NCBI GenBank assembly: GCA_020639255.1
Contig: JACKGZ010000001.1
Coordinates: 1-64,000 of the forward strand
Origin: Phycisphaera sp.
GTDB lineage: Bacteria > Planctomycetota > Phycisphaerae > Phycisphaerales > UBA1924
DNA: 64,000 nt
Reading direction: 5' to 3'
Part shown: piece by piece, positions 1 to 8,859 of the stretch
Layout of the letters: every line of letters starts with the position of its first letter
Numbering within the stretch: the first letter of the stretch is position 1
Notes under the pieces: model-generated
What the model was told of the DNA's origin: nothing
What the model saw: only the letters and a program-made list of their open reading frames with translations
Databases searched by the model: none
Translations under genes and position numbers: made by a program

Positions 1-924
1 CTGGGTCGTGATGTCGCACGGGCGGAGCGCCCGCCCGCCGGCGACGCGGACGCGGGCGCGCATCGAACTGGCGTCGTCGAGCGCTTCGACCTCGACACCG
101 ATCTGCTCGAGGCAGTTGGTCGCGGCCATGAGCGCGTCGAGCGGGCAGTTGGTGATGGTCAGCTCGCCTGCGGTGATCGCGGCGGCGACCATGAACGTGC
201 CCGCCTCGATGCGGTCGGGGATGATCGTGTGGGTGGCGCCGCCGAGCTGATCGACGCCCTCGACGGTGATGCGGGGCGAGCCGGCGCCGGTGATCCTGGC
301 GCCCATCGCCGTGAGCAGGTTGGCCAGGTCGACGATTTCGGGCTCGCAGGCGGCCGACTCGATGACGGTCGTGCCCTGCGCGAGGACGGCGGCCGAGAGG
401 ATGTTCGCGGTGCCGAGTACTGTCGAGCCGAACGCGCCGCCGAGGAAGATGCGGTTGCCGCGGAGCCTGCCGCCCGGGACGCGTCCGATGACGTCGCCCT
501 CCTGGAGTTCGAACGTCGCGCCGAGTGCTTCGAGGCCCTTGAGGTGCAGGTCAATGGGGCGTTGCCCGATTGCGCACCCGCCCGGGAGCGAGACGCGGGC
601 CTTGCCACGTGCGGCGAGGAGCGGGCCGAGCACGCAGACGCTGGCGCGCATGGTTTTGACGATCTCGTATCGTGCGTGGCTCTCGGTGGTGTCGGTGGTG
701 TGGAGGATGCAGTCGTGCTTGCCGGTGCGTTCGACGGCGCAGCCGAGCTCGGTGAGCAGGTTCTGCATGTTGCGGATGTCGGAGAGGTCGGGGATATCGC
801 CGAGGCGCACCGGTTCTTGCGTGAGCAGGGCGGCGGCCATGATGGGCAGAGCCGCGTTTTTGGAGCCGTTGACGGCGATCTCGCCGGACAGACGCCGGCT
901 GCCCTCGATCTCGAACATATCCAT
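1..924 (-). CDS. murA: UDP-N-acetylglucosamine 1-carboxyvinyltransferase (MurA), 5' part; 3' end outside window
   Basis: MurA transfers enolpyruvate from PEP to UDP-GlcNAc, the first committed step of peptidoglycan synthesis, in the cytoplasm. The reading frame from ATG at 924 stays open to base 1 and gives 308 residues; full MurA proteins are about 420, so roughly the last quarter is missing. Visible marks are NGSKNAALP (Lys22), MRASVCVLGPLLA (residues 92-104) and the PEP-loop GGCAIG, whose Cys117 matches E. coli Cys115, so the enzyme should be fosfomycin-sensitive in type. A strong GGGAGG ribosome site lies just before the ATG. It is divergent from the methyltransferase gene that follows and is not next to the murE-murF-mraY group at 34-38 kb. 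The family call is firm; only the truncation limits it. Confidence 0.95.
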   Translation of the reverse strand, partial: MDMFEIEGSRRLSGEIAVNGSKNAALPIMAAALLTQEPVRLGDIPDLSDIRNMQNLLTELGCAVERTGKHDCILHTTDTTESHARYEIVKTMRASVCVLGPLLAARGKARVSLPGGCAIGQRPIDLHLKGLEALGATFELQEGDVIGRVPGGRLRGNRIFLGGAFGSTVLGTANILSAAVLAQGTTVIESAACEPEIVDLANLLTAMGARITGAGSPRITVEGVDQLGGATHTIIPDRIEAGTFMVAAAITAGELTITNCPLDALMAATNCLEQIGVEVEALDDASSMRARVRVAGGRALRPCDITTQ

Positions 925-1083
925 TTCGCCACCCTCCCTGGTGCGAAGCTGAAGCTGTGAGCAGCGGGCACTCCGTTGGGCCCGGCGCTACCATAGTACT
1001 CGCCCGAAACGGGCTTCTATCGTCCCGATTCCGGGTCGGTGCTTGATTGTTCTCGATCTGAGGCTCGGTGGTGGGATTCCGGC

Positions 1084-1773
1084 GTGTACGACTTCATTCG
1101 CAAGCGTGAAATGTTCGATTGGTGGGACGCAGGCTTCGTGGATACGAAGGCCCGCAACCTCAAGAGCGTGCAGGACGCCTGGATCATTGCCGAGCTCGGC
1201 GAGAGCCGTGGGCTCAGTATCGCGGAGATCGGGGGCGGCGACTCACGGCTGCTCCGACACCTGGCCCCGAACAACACCTGCGTCAACATCGACAAGCTCG
1301 AAGGGCTCGGTGTGGGGCCGAGGGAGATCCCCAAGATCCCGGGCGTCGAGGTGGTGCGTTCGTACATGGGCGAATTCGACGAATCGCTCAAGGACGGCTC
1401 GTTCGACGTGATCTTCTCGATCTCCGTGATCGAGCACGTGCCCGACGAGATGATCAACGATTGCTTCGCCGACATGGCACGGCTGCTTAGGCCCGGCGGG
1501 CGGATGCTGCACGCGATCGATATTTACCTTTACGACGAGCCGGCCGTCATGCCCCGCATCGACGCCTACCGCGACGCGGCGATGAAGCCGGAGCTGCGCC
1601 TGCAATGGGCGGAGGAGCCGGTGATCGGCGAGATGACGCGTTTCCACGCCGATTTCGTGACCAACTCGGATCATCAGCTTGCGTACGCAAGGCAGCTCGT
1701 GAACGGCGCAAACAACGAGATCCGCGCGACTATGCAGTCTTGCAGCATCAAAATGGGGCTCATGAAAGTTTGA
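1084..1773 (+). CDS. SAM-dependent class I methyltransferase
   Basis: This encodes a predicted cytoplasmic methyltransferase of about 229 residues. Motif I reads AEIGGGDSRLL (residues 47-57), the acidic end of strand 2 is NID (Asp70), and the post-core motif FDVIFSISVIEHVPD (108-121) is typical of the Methyltransf_11/23 type. LLRPGGR follows, as in that family. The substrate cannot be told; relatives often act on small molecules, sugars or lipids. The start is uncertain. GTG at 1084 has a GGTGGTGGGA stretch before it; GTG at 1039 or ATG at 1111 are alternatives, and all keep the whole SAM fold. The gene is convergent with the lipoprotein gene after it (9 bases between stops) and divergent from murA. 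Confidence 0.8.
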   Translation: MYDFIRKREMFDWWDAGFVDTKARNLKSVQDAWIIAELGESRGLSIAEIGGGDSRLLRHLAPNNTCVNIDKLEGLGVGPREIPKIPGVEVVRSYMGEFDESLKDGSFDVIFSISVIEHVPDEMINDCFADMARLLRPGGRMLHAIDIYLYDEPAVMPRIDAYRDAAMKPELRLQWAEEPVIGEMTRFHADFVTNSDHQLAYARQLVNGANNEIRATMQSCSIKMGLMKV

Positions 1774-1782
1774 GCTGCTTCT

Positions 1783-2187
1783 TTAGTGCGAGTACCACTG
1801 GTCGTATCGGTCCGTTCGTCTGTAGATGCTGCGGTAAGAGCGATCGAAGTAGAGATAGCTGCCGCTGTCGCGCGGCAGGTAGATTCGGCGGTCGTGGTTG
1901 AGGCTCGGGCGCGGGCTCTCGGGCCATCGGTCGGTTGCGAGCACGGGGCCGGTGTCCATGATGTTCATCGCCTCGTTGCGCCGGGTCATCTCCGGGCGGT
2001 CGGCGACGGCGTAGCTTGTGGCGCTGGCCGAGGGTGATTCGAAGACGAGTTCCCAGGAGTTGCCAGCCGGGCCGAGGACTGGGGAACGCGGGCGCGCGGC
2101 GACCTTGGTCGCGCAGCCGCCGAGTTGGCTTGTGAGGAGGAGAACGATGGCTGCCATCGCGAGGGTTGCGGCCCTCGGCGATCCCAC
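1783..2187 (-). CDS. Small predicted lipoprotein, function unknown
   Basis: From GTG at 2187 this gives 134 residues. The N-terminus has an Arg, then a hydrophobic run (MAAIVLLLTSQLGGC) ending in the lipobox LGGC, so it should be lipidated and anchored to a membrane. The mature part holds no domain I recognise. Its C-terminal third is rich in Asp, Arg, Ser and Tyr (for example YLYFDRSYRSIYRR), which suggests a disordered or surface-interacting tail. The frame is open upstream to an ATG at 2451, but those extra residues would bury the signal peptide, so I prefer the GTG. It reads toward the methyltransferase gene and away from the dockerin-type gene. Confidence 0.6.
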   Translation of the reverse strand: MGSPRAATLAMAAIVLLLTSQLGGCATKVAARPRSPVLGPAGNSWELVFESPSASATSYAVADRPEMTRRNEAMNIMDTGPVLATDRWPESPRPSLNHDRRIYLPRDSGSYLYFDRSYRSIYRRTDRYDQWYSH

Positions 2188-2434
2188 TGCACCACCAGCG
2201 CGCTCCGAGCCGGAGCACTCTGGGCCGGGCATGACTCCGGCCACTCTCTTTCCCAAGGCCCGCAGGTCTTGCATACCTGCACCTCGATACAAACGGCAGG
2301 CCCGAAGGACGCCGCCAGGATTGGACGCGGGAGGGCCGGAGATTACCGGACGCTCCATTCGGGGTGTTGCCCCGACGCGACTTCCCCTGTTGAGGTGCAT
2401 CATCACGGAACAGTCCCTCCAAAGCAAGACCCAA

Positions 2435-2478
2435 TCTGACAAGGCCCACACAAATCTGACGTTTGGCCGGTTTCTGAC
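2435..2478 (+). promoter_or_regulatory. Three TCTGAC direct repeats, candidate operator
   Basis: TCTGAC occurs at 2435-2440, 2455-2460 and 2473-2478, spaced 20 and 18 bases, about two helical turns apart. A related TCTGAAC follows at 2481. The set lies 67-110 bases before the ATG of the secreted dockerin-type gene, where an activator or repressor could bind. The 357 bases between the lipoprotein start (2187) and that ATG hold no other gene I can support. This rests only on the repeat spacing. Confidence 0.25.
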
Positions 2479-2544
2479 CCTCTGAACAGATGGGCCGGAT
2501 CCCGATTCTGTCCGCGTAGGTTGAGGCCAAAGGAGGGATTTCCC

Positions 2545-3564
2545 ATGCGTGTGTCAGCCGTATTGGCCGGTGGTCTTGTTCTGGGGTTGTGTGCCGGGGA
2601 AGTCTCGGCTCAGCATCTCGGGGTGGTCGATGTGCTGGGCCGGCGTGTGATGCTGCTCGACGCATCGGACGGCCGCGTCGTCAACGCCAACTACATCACC
2701 CAAGCGGTCGGGCCCATCGGTCTGGCGACCGAGGCGCTGCAGGTTGAGCAGGAGATCTGGATCTCCGACAGCGGCAACGCGGTCCGCCGCTACTCACTCG
2801 ACGGCAAGGCGTTCATTGGTTCGATCGTCGGGCCCTTCAACCCGCCGATGAACACGCCGCAGGGCATGGCGTACGACGGGACGACCGTGTTCGTCGCGTG
2901 CAGCCAGGTGCAGCAGCACGGCTTATTTGCCTCGTGGGTCACAAAGCTGAACCCCGACGGCTCCCCTGCTGGGCTTTTTACGGTGCCCGACGATCGGCAC
3001 CGGTATGACATCGCGCTCGACGGGAGCAACCTGCTCGTCACGGACGTCGATGATCAGGCGCTCGATCGCCACTCGGCCTCGACGTTCGCGCTGCTGTCGC
3101 GGATCGATTCGTTCCCGCAGACCTTCGGACACAATCCGACACAGGTGGCGCGTCTCTCGACCGGCGAGATCGCCCTCGGCACAACCAAGGGGCTGCGGAT
3201 CTATGACTCGGCCGGCGTGCTCGTCGGACAGCACTACGCGGATGTCCATATCAAGGGCGTCGGTGAGCTCGGGACGGGCGAGCTCGTGCTCGGCATCGAC
3301 TCTCGGCTCGTCGCCTATGACCTCGCCACCGGCACCGAGCGCACGCTCGCTTCGGGTGTGAACACAAGGTTTGTATCGGAGATCACCGGCGCGACGGTCT
3401 GCGTCGCCGACGCCAACGCCGACGGCTCGCTCACACCCGCAGACTTCTCGGCGTGGGTCTCGGCTTTCAACACGCAGGGGCCGCAGTGCGATCAGAACGA
3501 CGACGGCGTTTGCTCGCCGGCCGACTTCTCGGCCTGGGTCGCCAACTTTAACGCCGGGTGCTGA
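2545..3564 (+). CDS. Secreted beta-propeller-like protein with C-terminal dockerin-type (GC-type) tail
   Basis: ATG at 2545 follows an AAGGAGGGA ribosome site. The 339-residue product has a signal peptide (cleavage likely after residue 22, EVSA/QH). A body of repeated short beta segments follows (for example LGVVDVLGRRVMLLDAS, EIWISDSGNAVRRYSLDG), resembling NHL or six-bladed propeller strands. The last 55 residues hold two copies of a calcium-loop-like unit, DANADGSLTPADFSAWV and NDDGVCSPADFSAWV, ending in NFNAGC. This tail is a hallmark of secreted Phycisphaerae proteins and is called a GC-type dockerin; what it docks to is not known to me. The protein probably acts outside the cytoplasmic membrane. 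Its ligand is unknown. Confidence 0.75.
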   Translation: MRVSAVLAGGLVLGLCAGEVSAQHLGVVDVLGRRVMLLDASDGRVVNANYITQAVGPIGLATEALQVEQEIWISDSGNAVRRYSLDGKAFIGSIVGPFNPPMNTPQGMAYDGTTVFVACSQVQQHGLFASWVTKLNPDGSPAGLFTVPDDRHRYDIALDGSNLLVTDVDDQALDRHSASTFALLSRIDSFPQTFGHNPTQVARLSTGEIALGTTKGLRIYDSAGVLVGQHYADVHIKGVGELGTGELVLGIDSRLVAYDLATGTERTLASGVNTRFVSEITGATVCVADANADGSLTPADFSAWVSAFNTQGPQCDQNDDGVCSPADFSAWVANFNAGC

Positions 3565-3614
3565 GACGGCCCCAAGGTCTTGCCGGGGGCTTCGGTGCGA
3601 TGAAGAGGGTATCG

Positions 3615-3691
<77 letters not shown>

Positions 3692-3814
3692 ACGCCCCGA
3701 TCGTAGGGGCCCGCGGGCTCGTGGGCCTGTGTCTTGGGAACCGCGGAGCCGCTCTGGCGTCTGACCCGGTATCGGTCTCGGTGCGTTCGCATCGGGCGAG
3801 CGGGAGACAGCCAG

Positions 3815-4891
3815 ATGAGAAGCTCACGGGCGTTCGCGTTGGTCGAGGCTTTGGTGGTGGTCTGCCTGGCGGCGGTGCTGCTGGCGGTGTGCCTGCCGAC
3901 GATCCGGGAACATCGCCGTCAGGCGTCGATCAAGGCGGACCTCGGCAATATGCGTCTGATCGGGCAGACGTCGGCGATGTATTCCGGTGCGAACGCGGGA
4001 AGGCTGTTTACGTTCTCGTGGGTGCCGGGGCAGGTGCCGGTGACGCCGAACGCGGAGTTGGCGATCGCGTGTGCGATGCTGAATCCGAATGACTCCGGAG
4101 CCTCTGTCAGAGCGTCGATGATTCAGAACCTCGATCTTGTGACATATGGTTTCAAGGATGAGCGGTTGCCGCCACTGCCGGATCTTGTTCCTTCAAACAC
4201 ATTGCCTTTCATTAGCTACAACCATCTGGTTCTTGCGAGGTTTCTCGGCCAAGAGTTGCCGTGGGAGTTATTCATTTCGCACGGCGACAAGCATCGGTCG
4301 TATTGGTTGAATAATCTCGATACCTATCTCGATGATCCCGCAGCCAGTCCGGCTAGACCACCAACGGCGAGCGAGGAGTTCGTCAGGCTCTGGCGATACC
4401 CATTTAGCTCTTCATACGAAGTCGGAGTGTCGCATTTCTCGAACGATACGGGAAACACGGGGAATCCTCGTTCCCCGATGACCGCCGAACGCGGCAACGG
4501 CAGTCGAAGTTGGCGGATGCCTTCTTCGCCGGGTGTGCTCGGTCGGAGATCTTGTTCTGAAATCGCATACCCATCGATGAAAGTGATGATGTATGACGAG
4601 TTCGATAGGTATAACGCTGCGGGATACCAATACTTCGGACTCAGTACATCGTCGTCGATCATGAACTTCTACGACGGGCACGCGGCGCGTCTCGATACAG
4701 CCGACGCGAACTTTGGCTTCTGGCCGAACAATCCTGGGTTCGGCGCGGACGAGCCAGACCAGCCATCGGCTCAATACAGCTATCTGCCCTTCGCAGGTTG
4801 GGATCCGCCCGATGCGGTCGACAGGGTCGTGCCCGTGCGGTACGACCAGACCCGCAACGGTCTTCAAGGCATCGATTACCCAGGCAAGTAA
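3815..4891 (+). CDS. Type II/IV pseudopilin-like protein, DUF1559-like (paralogue 1)
   Basis: This 358-residue protein starts at ATG 3815, after GGGAGA. Its N-terminus, MRSSRAFALVEALVVVCLAA, has the layout of a class III prepilin signal: short basic leader, cleavage before Phe, Glu at +5, then a helix. Residue -1 is Ala, not the usual Gly. The long C-terminal part ends with NFYDGHAARL, like the H-X9-DG or DGH motif of planctomycete DUF1559 proteins. It should be cleaved and methylated by a PilD-type peptidase and sit in the inner membrane facing outward, perhaps in a secretion pseudopilus. It is followed 44 bases later by a paralogue sharing most motifs (RLFTFSW, VPVTPN, HPSxKVMMYD), so the pair is a tandem duplication. 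Confidence 0.75.
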   Translation: MRSSRAFALVEALVVVCLAAVLLAVCLPTIREHRRQASIKADLGNMRLIGQTSAMYSGANAGRLFTFSWVPGQVPVTPNAELAIACAMLNPNDSGASVRASMIQNLDLVTYGFKDERLPPLPDLVPSNTLPFISYNHLVLARFLGQELPWELFISHGDKHRSYWLNNLDTYLDDPAASPARPPTASEEFVRLWRYPFSSSYEVGVSHFSNDTGNTGNPRSPMTAERGNGSRSWRMPSSPGVLGRRSCSEIAYPSMKVMMYDEFDRYNAAGYQYFGLSTSSSIMNFYDGHAARLDTADANFGFWPNNPGFGADEPDQPSAQYSYLPFAGWDPPDAVDRVVPVRYDQTRNGLQGIDYPGK

Positions 4892-4935
4892 TTCTGACGG
4901 CTCGGATTCGGAGTCTGAGAGCGGGAGGACAACGG

Positions 4936-6006
4936 ATGGCACGCGCACGGGCTTTCGCTCTGGTGGAGTTGGTTGTGGTTGTCGCGATCGCGGGGGTGCT
5001 CCTGGCCCTGTGCCTGCCGGCGATCGATCGCAATCGCAAGCAGGCCTCGATCCGGGGCGATGCGGCGAGGCTCCGCCTGATCGGGCAGGCGTCGGCGATG
5101 TACGCCGAGGACTTCGAGGATCGGCTCTTCACATTCTCGTGGCGTCCGGACGAGGTGCCGGTAACGCCCAACACTCAACTCGCGGCCGCGTGCGCTCAAT
5201 TGCTCGGAAACTCGGGGCAGGACGATCAGCGTGCTGCGCTATACCAGCAGCTCGATCTGGTGACGCAGATGTCGGACTACCGGCTCATTCAGCCGACGAT
5301 CACGCTAACGCCGCAGGCGCACACCCCTTACTTCATCTACAGCCATCTCGTGCTCGCCTATCACATGGGCGATGGTGTGCCATCGGAAGTGTTTGTCTCT
5401 CACGCGGATGCGAGCCGGAACTACTGGATCGAGAACACGGAGGAGTACCTTCTGGACCCACACGGGTCGCCCTACCCGTCTCCGACTGCTTCGCCGGATT
5501 TTCGGAATCTGTGGCGTTGGCCTTTTAGCTCTTCGTTCTCGCTCGGGCCGTCGCATTTCTCGAGCGACTCGGCGCCGCCGAACACGGTTGCCCGCAGCGT
5601 CTCGCATCACTGGTCGTGGTCCATGCCGACGACTTCCGGGGTGCTCGCGCGACGCATGATGACCGAGGTCGCGCACCCGTCGGCCAAAGTGATGATGTAC
5701 GACGACTATGACCGTTATTCGGGGGCCACGCATCAGTACTTCGCGCTACCCGGTGCCCGGACGCTGGTGAGCTTCTACGACGGTCACGCCCAGAGCGTGC
5801 TCACCGAGAGCGCCAACTTGGGGTTTGACCCGAATCATCCGGGCAGCGGGGCATTCCCGAGCTACTTCTACAGGCCACGCAAGCAGTGGGATCCACCCGG
5901 GGCGCTCGACACGCTTGTGCCGATCTACTTCGATCAGACCCGCGACGGTCTGCAGGGTGTGGACTTTCCGGCCCTTTGGCATCGCCGCCCGATTCCGAGC
6001 GAATAG
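4936..6006 (+). CDS. Type II/IV pseudopilin-like protein, DUF1559-like (paralogue 2)
   Basis: The start is ATG 4936 with GGGAGGA upstream; the product is 356 residues. The prepilin-like head is MARARAFALVELVVVVAIAG with Ala at -1, Phe at +1 and Glu at +5. Shared with the upstream copy are RLFTFSW, EVPVTPNTQLA, WRWPFSSSF, SHFSSD, VAHPSAKVMMYDDYDRY, SFYDGHAQSV and the ending RDGLQGVDFP. The conserved C-terminal half suggests both fold alike and may be two subunits of one structure. No assembly ATPase, PilD or secretin is in the window. The GC-rich spacer to ychF (84 bases) holds nothing I recognise. Confidence 0.75.
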   Translation: MARARAFALVELVVVVAIAGVLLALCLPAIDRNRKQASIRGDAARLRLIGQASAMYAEDFEDRLFTFSWRPDEVPVTPNTQLAAACAQLLGNSGQDDQRAALYQQLDLVTQMSDYRLIQPTITLTPQAHTPYFIYSHLVLAYHMGDGVPSEVFVSHADASRNYWIENTEEYLLDPHGSPYPSPTASPDFRNLWRWPFSSSFSLGPSHFSSDSAPPNTVARSVSHHWSWSMPTTSGVLARRMMTEVAHPSAKVMMYDDYDRYSGATHQYFALPGARTLVSFYDGHAQSVLTESANLGFDPNHPGSGAFPSYFYRPRKQWDPPGALDTLVPIYFDQTRDGLQGVDFPALWHRRPIPSE

Positions 6007-6090
6007 CCACGAAACCGACCCGGGGCCACAGCGCGCCCATCCTCGCGCATATCCTCCCATCCGCCCACGCCGGGCGGCTGGAGTCGGTCG

Positions 6091-7194
6091 ATGGAAGCAG
6101 GGATCGTCGGGCTGCCCAACGTGGGCAAGAGCACTCTTTTCAACGCGCTGACCGCGGCCGGGGCCCTGGCGGCGAACTACCCCTTCGCCACCATCGAGCC
6201 CAACGTGGGCGTCGTGCCCATCCCCGACCCCAGGCTCGAGACGATCCGCAAGCGCATCGAGTCGCAGAAGATCGTGCCGGCGGCCCTCCGGCTCGTCGAT
6301 ATCGCGGGCATCGTCCGCGGGGCGAGCGAGGGCGAGGGGCTGGGCAACAAGTTCCTCAGCCACATCCGCGAGGTCGACGCGATCGTGCAGGTCGTGCGCT
6401 GCTTCGAGCAGAAATCGGGCGGCGAGGACGTGACGCACGTCGACGGCTCGGTCGACCCGATCCGCGATATCGAGACGATTGCGACGGAGCTGATCCTCGC
6501 GGACCTGCAGACGGTCGAGAACGCGCTGCCCAAGGCCGAGCGTGCGGCCAAGTCGCGCGATCCGGGTGACATGGCACGGTACAGCGTGCTCAAGAAACTT
6601 GAGCCGTTGCTCAGCGACGGCAAGCCCGCGCGGACACTCAAGATCGAAGACCCGTCCGAGGTGAAGGCGCTCAGGCAGATGACGCTGATCACGTCGAAGA
6701 AGGTCCTGTACGTTGCCAACGTCGACGAAACGGACGTGAATGGGACGGGGCCCCTGGCCTCGAAGGTGCGGGCGCACGCCGAGGCGGAGGGTATGGAGAT
6801 GGTTCCGATCTGCGCGAAGATCGAGAGCGAGCTGTCGGAGCTCGACGATGCGGACCGCGCGGAGATGCTGGCGGACATGGGCATGGACGAGCCGGCACTG
6901 GCGAAGCTGGCGCGGTCGGCGTACCACCTGCTCGACGTGCAGAGCTTCTACACCGCGGGGCCTCAGGAGATCCGGGCGTGGACAGTGCCTGTCGGTGCGA
7001 AGGCCCCGCAGGCCGCAGGCGTGATCCACACGGACTTCGAGCGGGGCTTCATCCGGGCCGAGATCTATTCGGTGAGCGACCTCGAGCAGCTCGGCACGGA
7101 GAAGGCAATCAAAGAAGCCGGCAAGATGCGCCTGGAGGGGAAGGAGTACGTCATGCGCGACGCGGACGTGTGCCACTTCCTATTCAATGTCTGA
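6091..7194 (+). CDS. ychF: Redox-regulated ATPase YchF (OLA1 family)
   Basis: YchF is an Obg-related P-loop protein that prefers ATP and binds ribosomes; it takes part in stress and translation control. The 367-residue length fits the family (about 363). G1 is GLPNVGKST (residues 7-15), switch and G3 follow (LVDIAGIVRGAS), and the C-terminal TGS domain is marked by AGVIHTDFERGFIRAEIYS. The protein ends FLFNV, as is usual. GGCTGGAG precedes ATG 6091. The stop overlaps the start of the downstream GNAT gene (ATGTCTGA), so the two are probably translated together. Confidence 0.95.
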   Translation: MEAGIVGLPNVGKSTLFNALTAAGALAANYPFATIEPNVGVVPIPDPRLETIRKRIESQKIVPAALRLVDIAGIVRGASEGEGLGNKFLSHIREVDAIVQVVRCFEQKSGGEDVTHVDGSVDPIRDIETIATELILADLQTVENALPKAERAAKSRDPGDMARYSVLKKLEPLLSDGKPARTLKIEDPSEVKALRQMTLITSKKVLYVANVDETDVNGTGPLASKVRAHAEAEGMEMVPICAKIESELSELDDADRAEMLADMGMDEPALAKLARSAYHLLDVQSFYTAGPQEIRAWTVPVGAKAPQAAGVIHTDFERGFIRAEIYSVSDLEQLGTEKAIKEAGKMRLEGKEYVMRDADVCHFLFNV

Positions 7195-7675
7195 AACGGC
7201 TCCATCAGCGACTACCGAGTGCGCTCCGGGCTATGAGCTTTCGTTCGACCCAGCGCGCGTCGATGTCGAGCTCGTGTGGAAGACGCTCGCGGGTCTGTAC
7301 TGGTCGCCGGGTGTGCGTCGCGAGGTTGTCGAGAAAGCGCTGGCCAATTCGATCGTGGTGGGGGCCTATTCGGCAGACGGTGCGCAGGTGGGGTACACAA
7401 GGGCGGTGACGGACCGCGCGACGTTTGCGTGGGTGTGCGACGTGTTCGTGCTCGAGGGGCATCGTGGCAAGGGCCTGGCGAGGAGCATGGTGCAGAAAGT
7501 GCACACGCACCCGGATCTGCAGACGCTCAGGCGGTGGCTCCTGGCGACGGCGGATGCCCACGCCATCTACGAGACCTGCGGCTATCGGCCCTTGGCCAAG
7601 CCCGATCGCTGGATGGAGCTCCCGAATCCCGTACAAGTCTGGCAGGATCCGAGATTTGTCGATCCGCAGGGGTGA
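7187..7675 (+). CDS. GNAT-family N-acetyltransferase
   Basis: This 162-residue cytoplasmic protein transfers an acetyl group from acetyl-CoA to an unknown substrate. The acetyl-CoA motif A is visible as VFVLEGHRGKGLARSMV, containing the R/Q-x-x-G-x-G/A loop HRGKGLA. The domain spans nearly the whole chain, with a strand-loop-helix end at IYETCGYRPL. It starts at ATG 7187, eight bases before the ychF stop ends, which argues for translational coupling. The coupling does not reveal its target. Confidence 0.85.
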   Translation: MSETAPSATTECAPGYELSFDPARVDVELVWKTLAGLYWSPGVRREVVEKALANSIVVGAYSADGAQVGYTRAVTDRATFAWVCDVFVLEGHRGKGLARSMVQKVHTHPDLQTLRRWLLATADAHAIYETCGYRPLAKPDRWMELPNPVQVWQDPRFVDPQG

Positions 7676-7723
7676 ACAGGCCGTATCGTTCGGTACAGGG
7701 GACGCTGTCCGAGGAGAGACACG

Positions 7724-8815
7724 ATGTTCATTCCCGCGTTGATCGCGATAGCTGCTGTCACGACTCAGCCGGAGCTCCGGCAGCTCGATCGGCTCGACCT
7801 GCCATCGGATCACTCGTGGCTCGGAACGCAGGTCGGCGGGATCAGCGGGATCGACTTCGAGCCGGGCTGGAACTCATGGGCGCTGGTCAGCGATGACAAG
7901 GGCAACCACGGCCCGGTGCGTGGCTACCTCGCGGATGTGCAGATCAATGGCGAACGCCTGACGAACGTCGAAGTGACTCTTGTGCTCCCGATGTGCTGGG
8001 GGACGGGCGAGTTGATGAAGGGGCCGCAGTACGACGCGGAGTCGATCCGTTTCCTACCGCACCGCGATTATTTCGGGGACCCCACGCTGATCTGGGCGAG
8101 CGAGGGCGCCGCGCAGCAGGGCTACCCGCCCAAGCTGTATGAGATGTGCACGGGCGCGACCCGGATGGACAGCTGGACGGCTCCCGAGTGGCAGAGGCCG
8201 GACGGGCGTCGGCGCGGCGCGAAGAACAACAGAGCGTACGAATCGTTGGCTGTGCTCGCCGAACGTGTCGCCATGGCCGCGACCGAAGAACCTCTCATGC
8301 AGGACGGCGACACCTACGTGCGGCTGACCGTGTTCGATCTGTCGAAGCCCGAGTCGGACCCGGTGCACGAGTACGCCTACCCGCTCGACCCGCCCATGGA
8401 AGGCGAACCGGGAGCGCAGAATGGGCTTGTTGAGCTTGTCGGACTCGCCGATGGTCGGCTTCTGTCTATGGAACGTTCGTGGACGATGACCGCCAAGCAA
8501 TCGGTGCGGATCTTTCTCGTCGAGATGGATGGCGCCACGGACGTACTCGGTCGAGATTCGCTGAACTCGGACGAGTTTGAGAGCGTAAAGAAAACGCTGC
8601 TCGTCGATCTCGGCGACAGCATCGGCAACGCGGAGGGCATGTGCCTGGGGCCGAAGCTCGACAACGGCAATCAGTCGCTCGTTCTCTGCACGGACAACAA
8701 CTTTGCACCGGGAATTCCCACCAGTTTCGTGCTGTTTGAAATAGTGGACCCGGATGGGCTGGTTGTCCCTGCCGATCGTCTGGCGCCGGGAGAAGCTCTC
8801 GTCGGCGCGCACTAG
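7724..8815 (+). CDS. Esterase-like activity of phytase family protein (paralogue 1)
   Basis: The 363-residue protein starts at ATG 7724 after GAGGAG. The N-terminus (FIPALIAIAAVTTQ) is a short signal peptide. The body resembles the phytase-like beta-propeller family: GGISGIDFEPGWNSWALVSDD, then LIWASEGAAQQ, YEMCTGATRMDSW and YESLAVL. Such proteins are exported and often linked to phosphate scavenging or phosphodiester hydrolysis, but activity is rarely shown. A paralogue follows 44 bases later with the same motif order. The substrate is not known. Confidence 0.75.
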   Translation: MFIPALIAIAAVTTQPELRQLDRLDLPSDHSWLGTQVGGISGIDFEPGWNSWALVSDDKGNHGPVRGYLADVQINGERLTNVEVTLVLPMCWGTGELMKGPQYDAESIRFLPHRDYFGDPTLIWASEGAAQQGYPPKLYEMCTGATRMDSWTAPEWQRPDGRRRGAKNNRAYESLAVLAERVAMAATEEPLMQDGDTYVRLTVFDLSKPESDPVHEYAYPLDPPMEGEPGAQNGLVELVGLADGRLLSMERSWTMTAKQSVRIFLVEMDGATDVLGRDSLNSDEFESVKKTLLVDLGDSIGNAEGMCLGPKLDNGNQSLVLCTDNNFAPGIPTSFVLFEIVDPDGLVVPADRLAPGEALVGAH

Positions 8816-8859
8816 GATCTCTCGGGTCCGGCGTTCTGTCGACCTGTCAGGAGGAACCG

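Noticed and set aside
159..971. Long frames on both strands over the murA region (159-971 minus, 229-960 plus)
   Set aside because: They are antisense or out of frame to murA, which has family motifs and a ribosome site; their products are Ser/Arg/Ala-rich noise.
5746..7176. A 476-residue minus-strand frame opposite ychF
   Set aside because: It is a shadow of the highly conserved ychF gene in GC-rich DNA.
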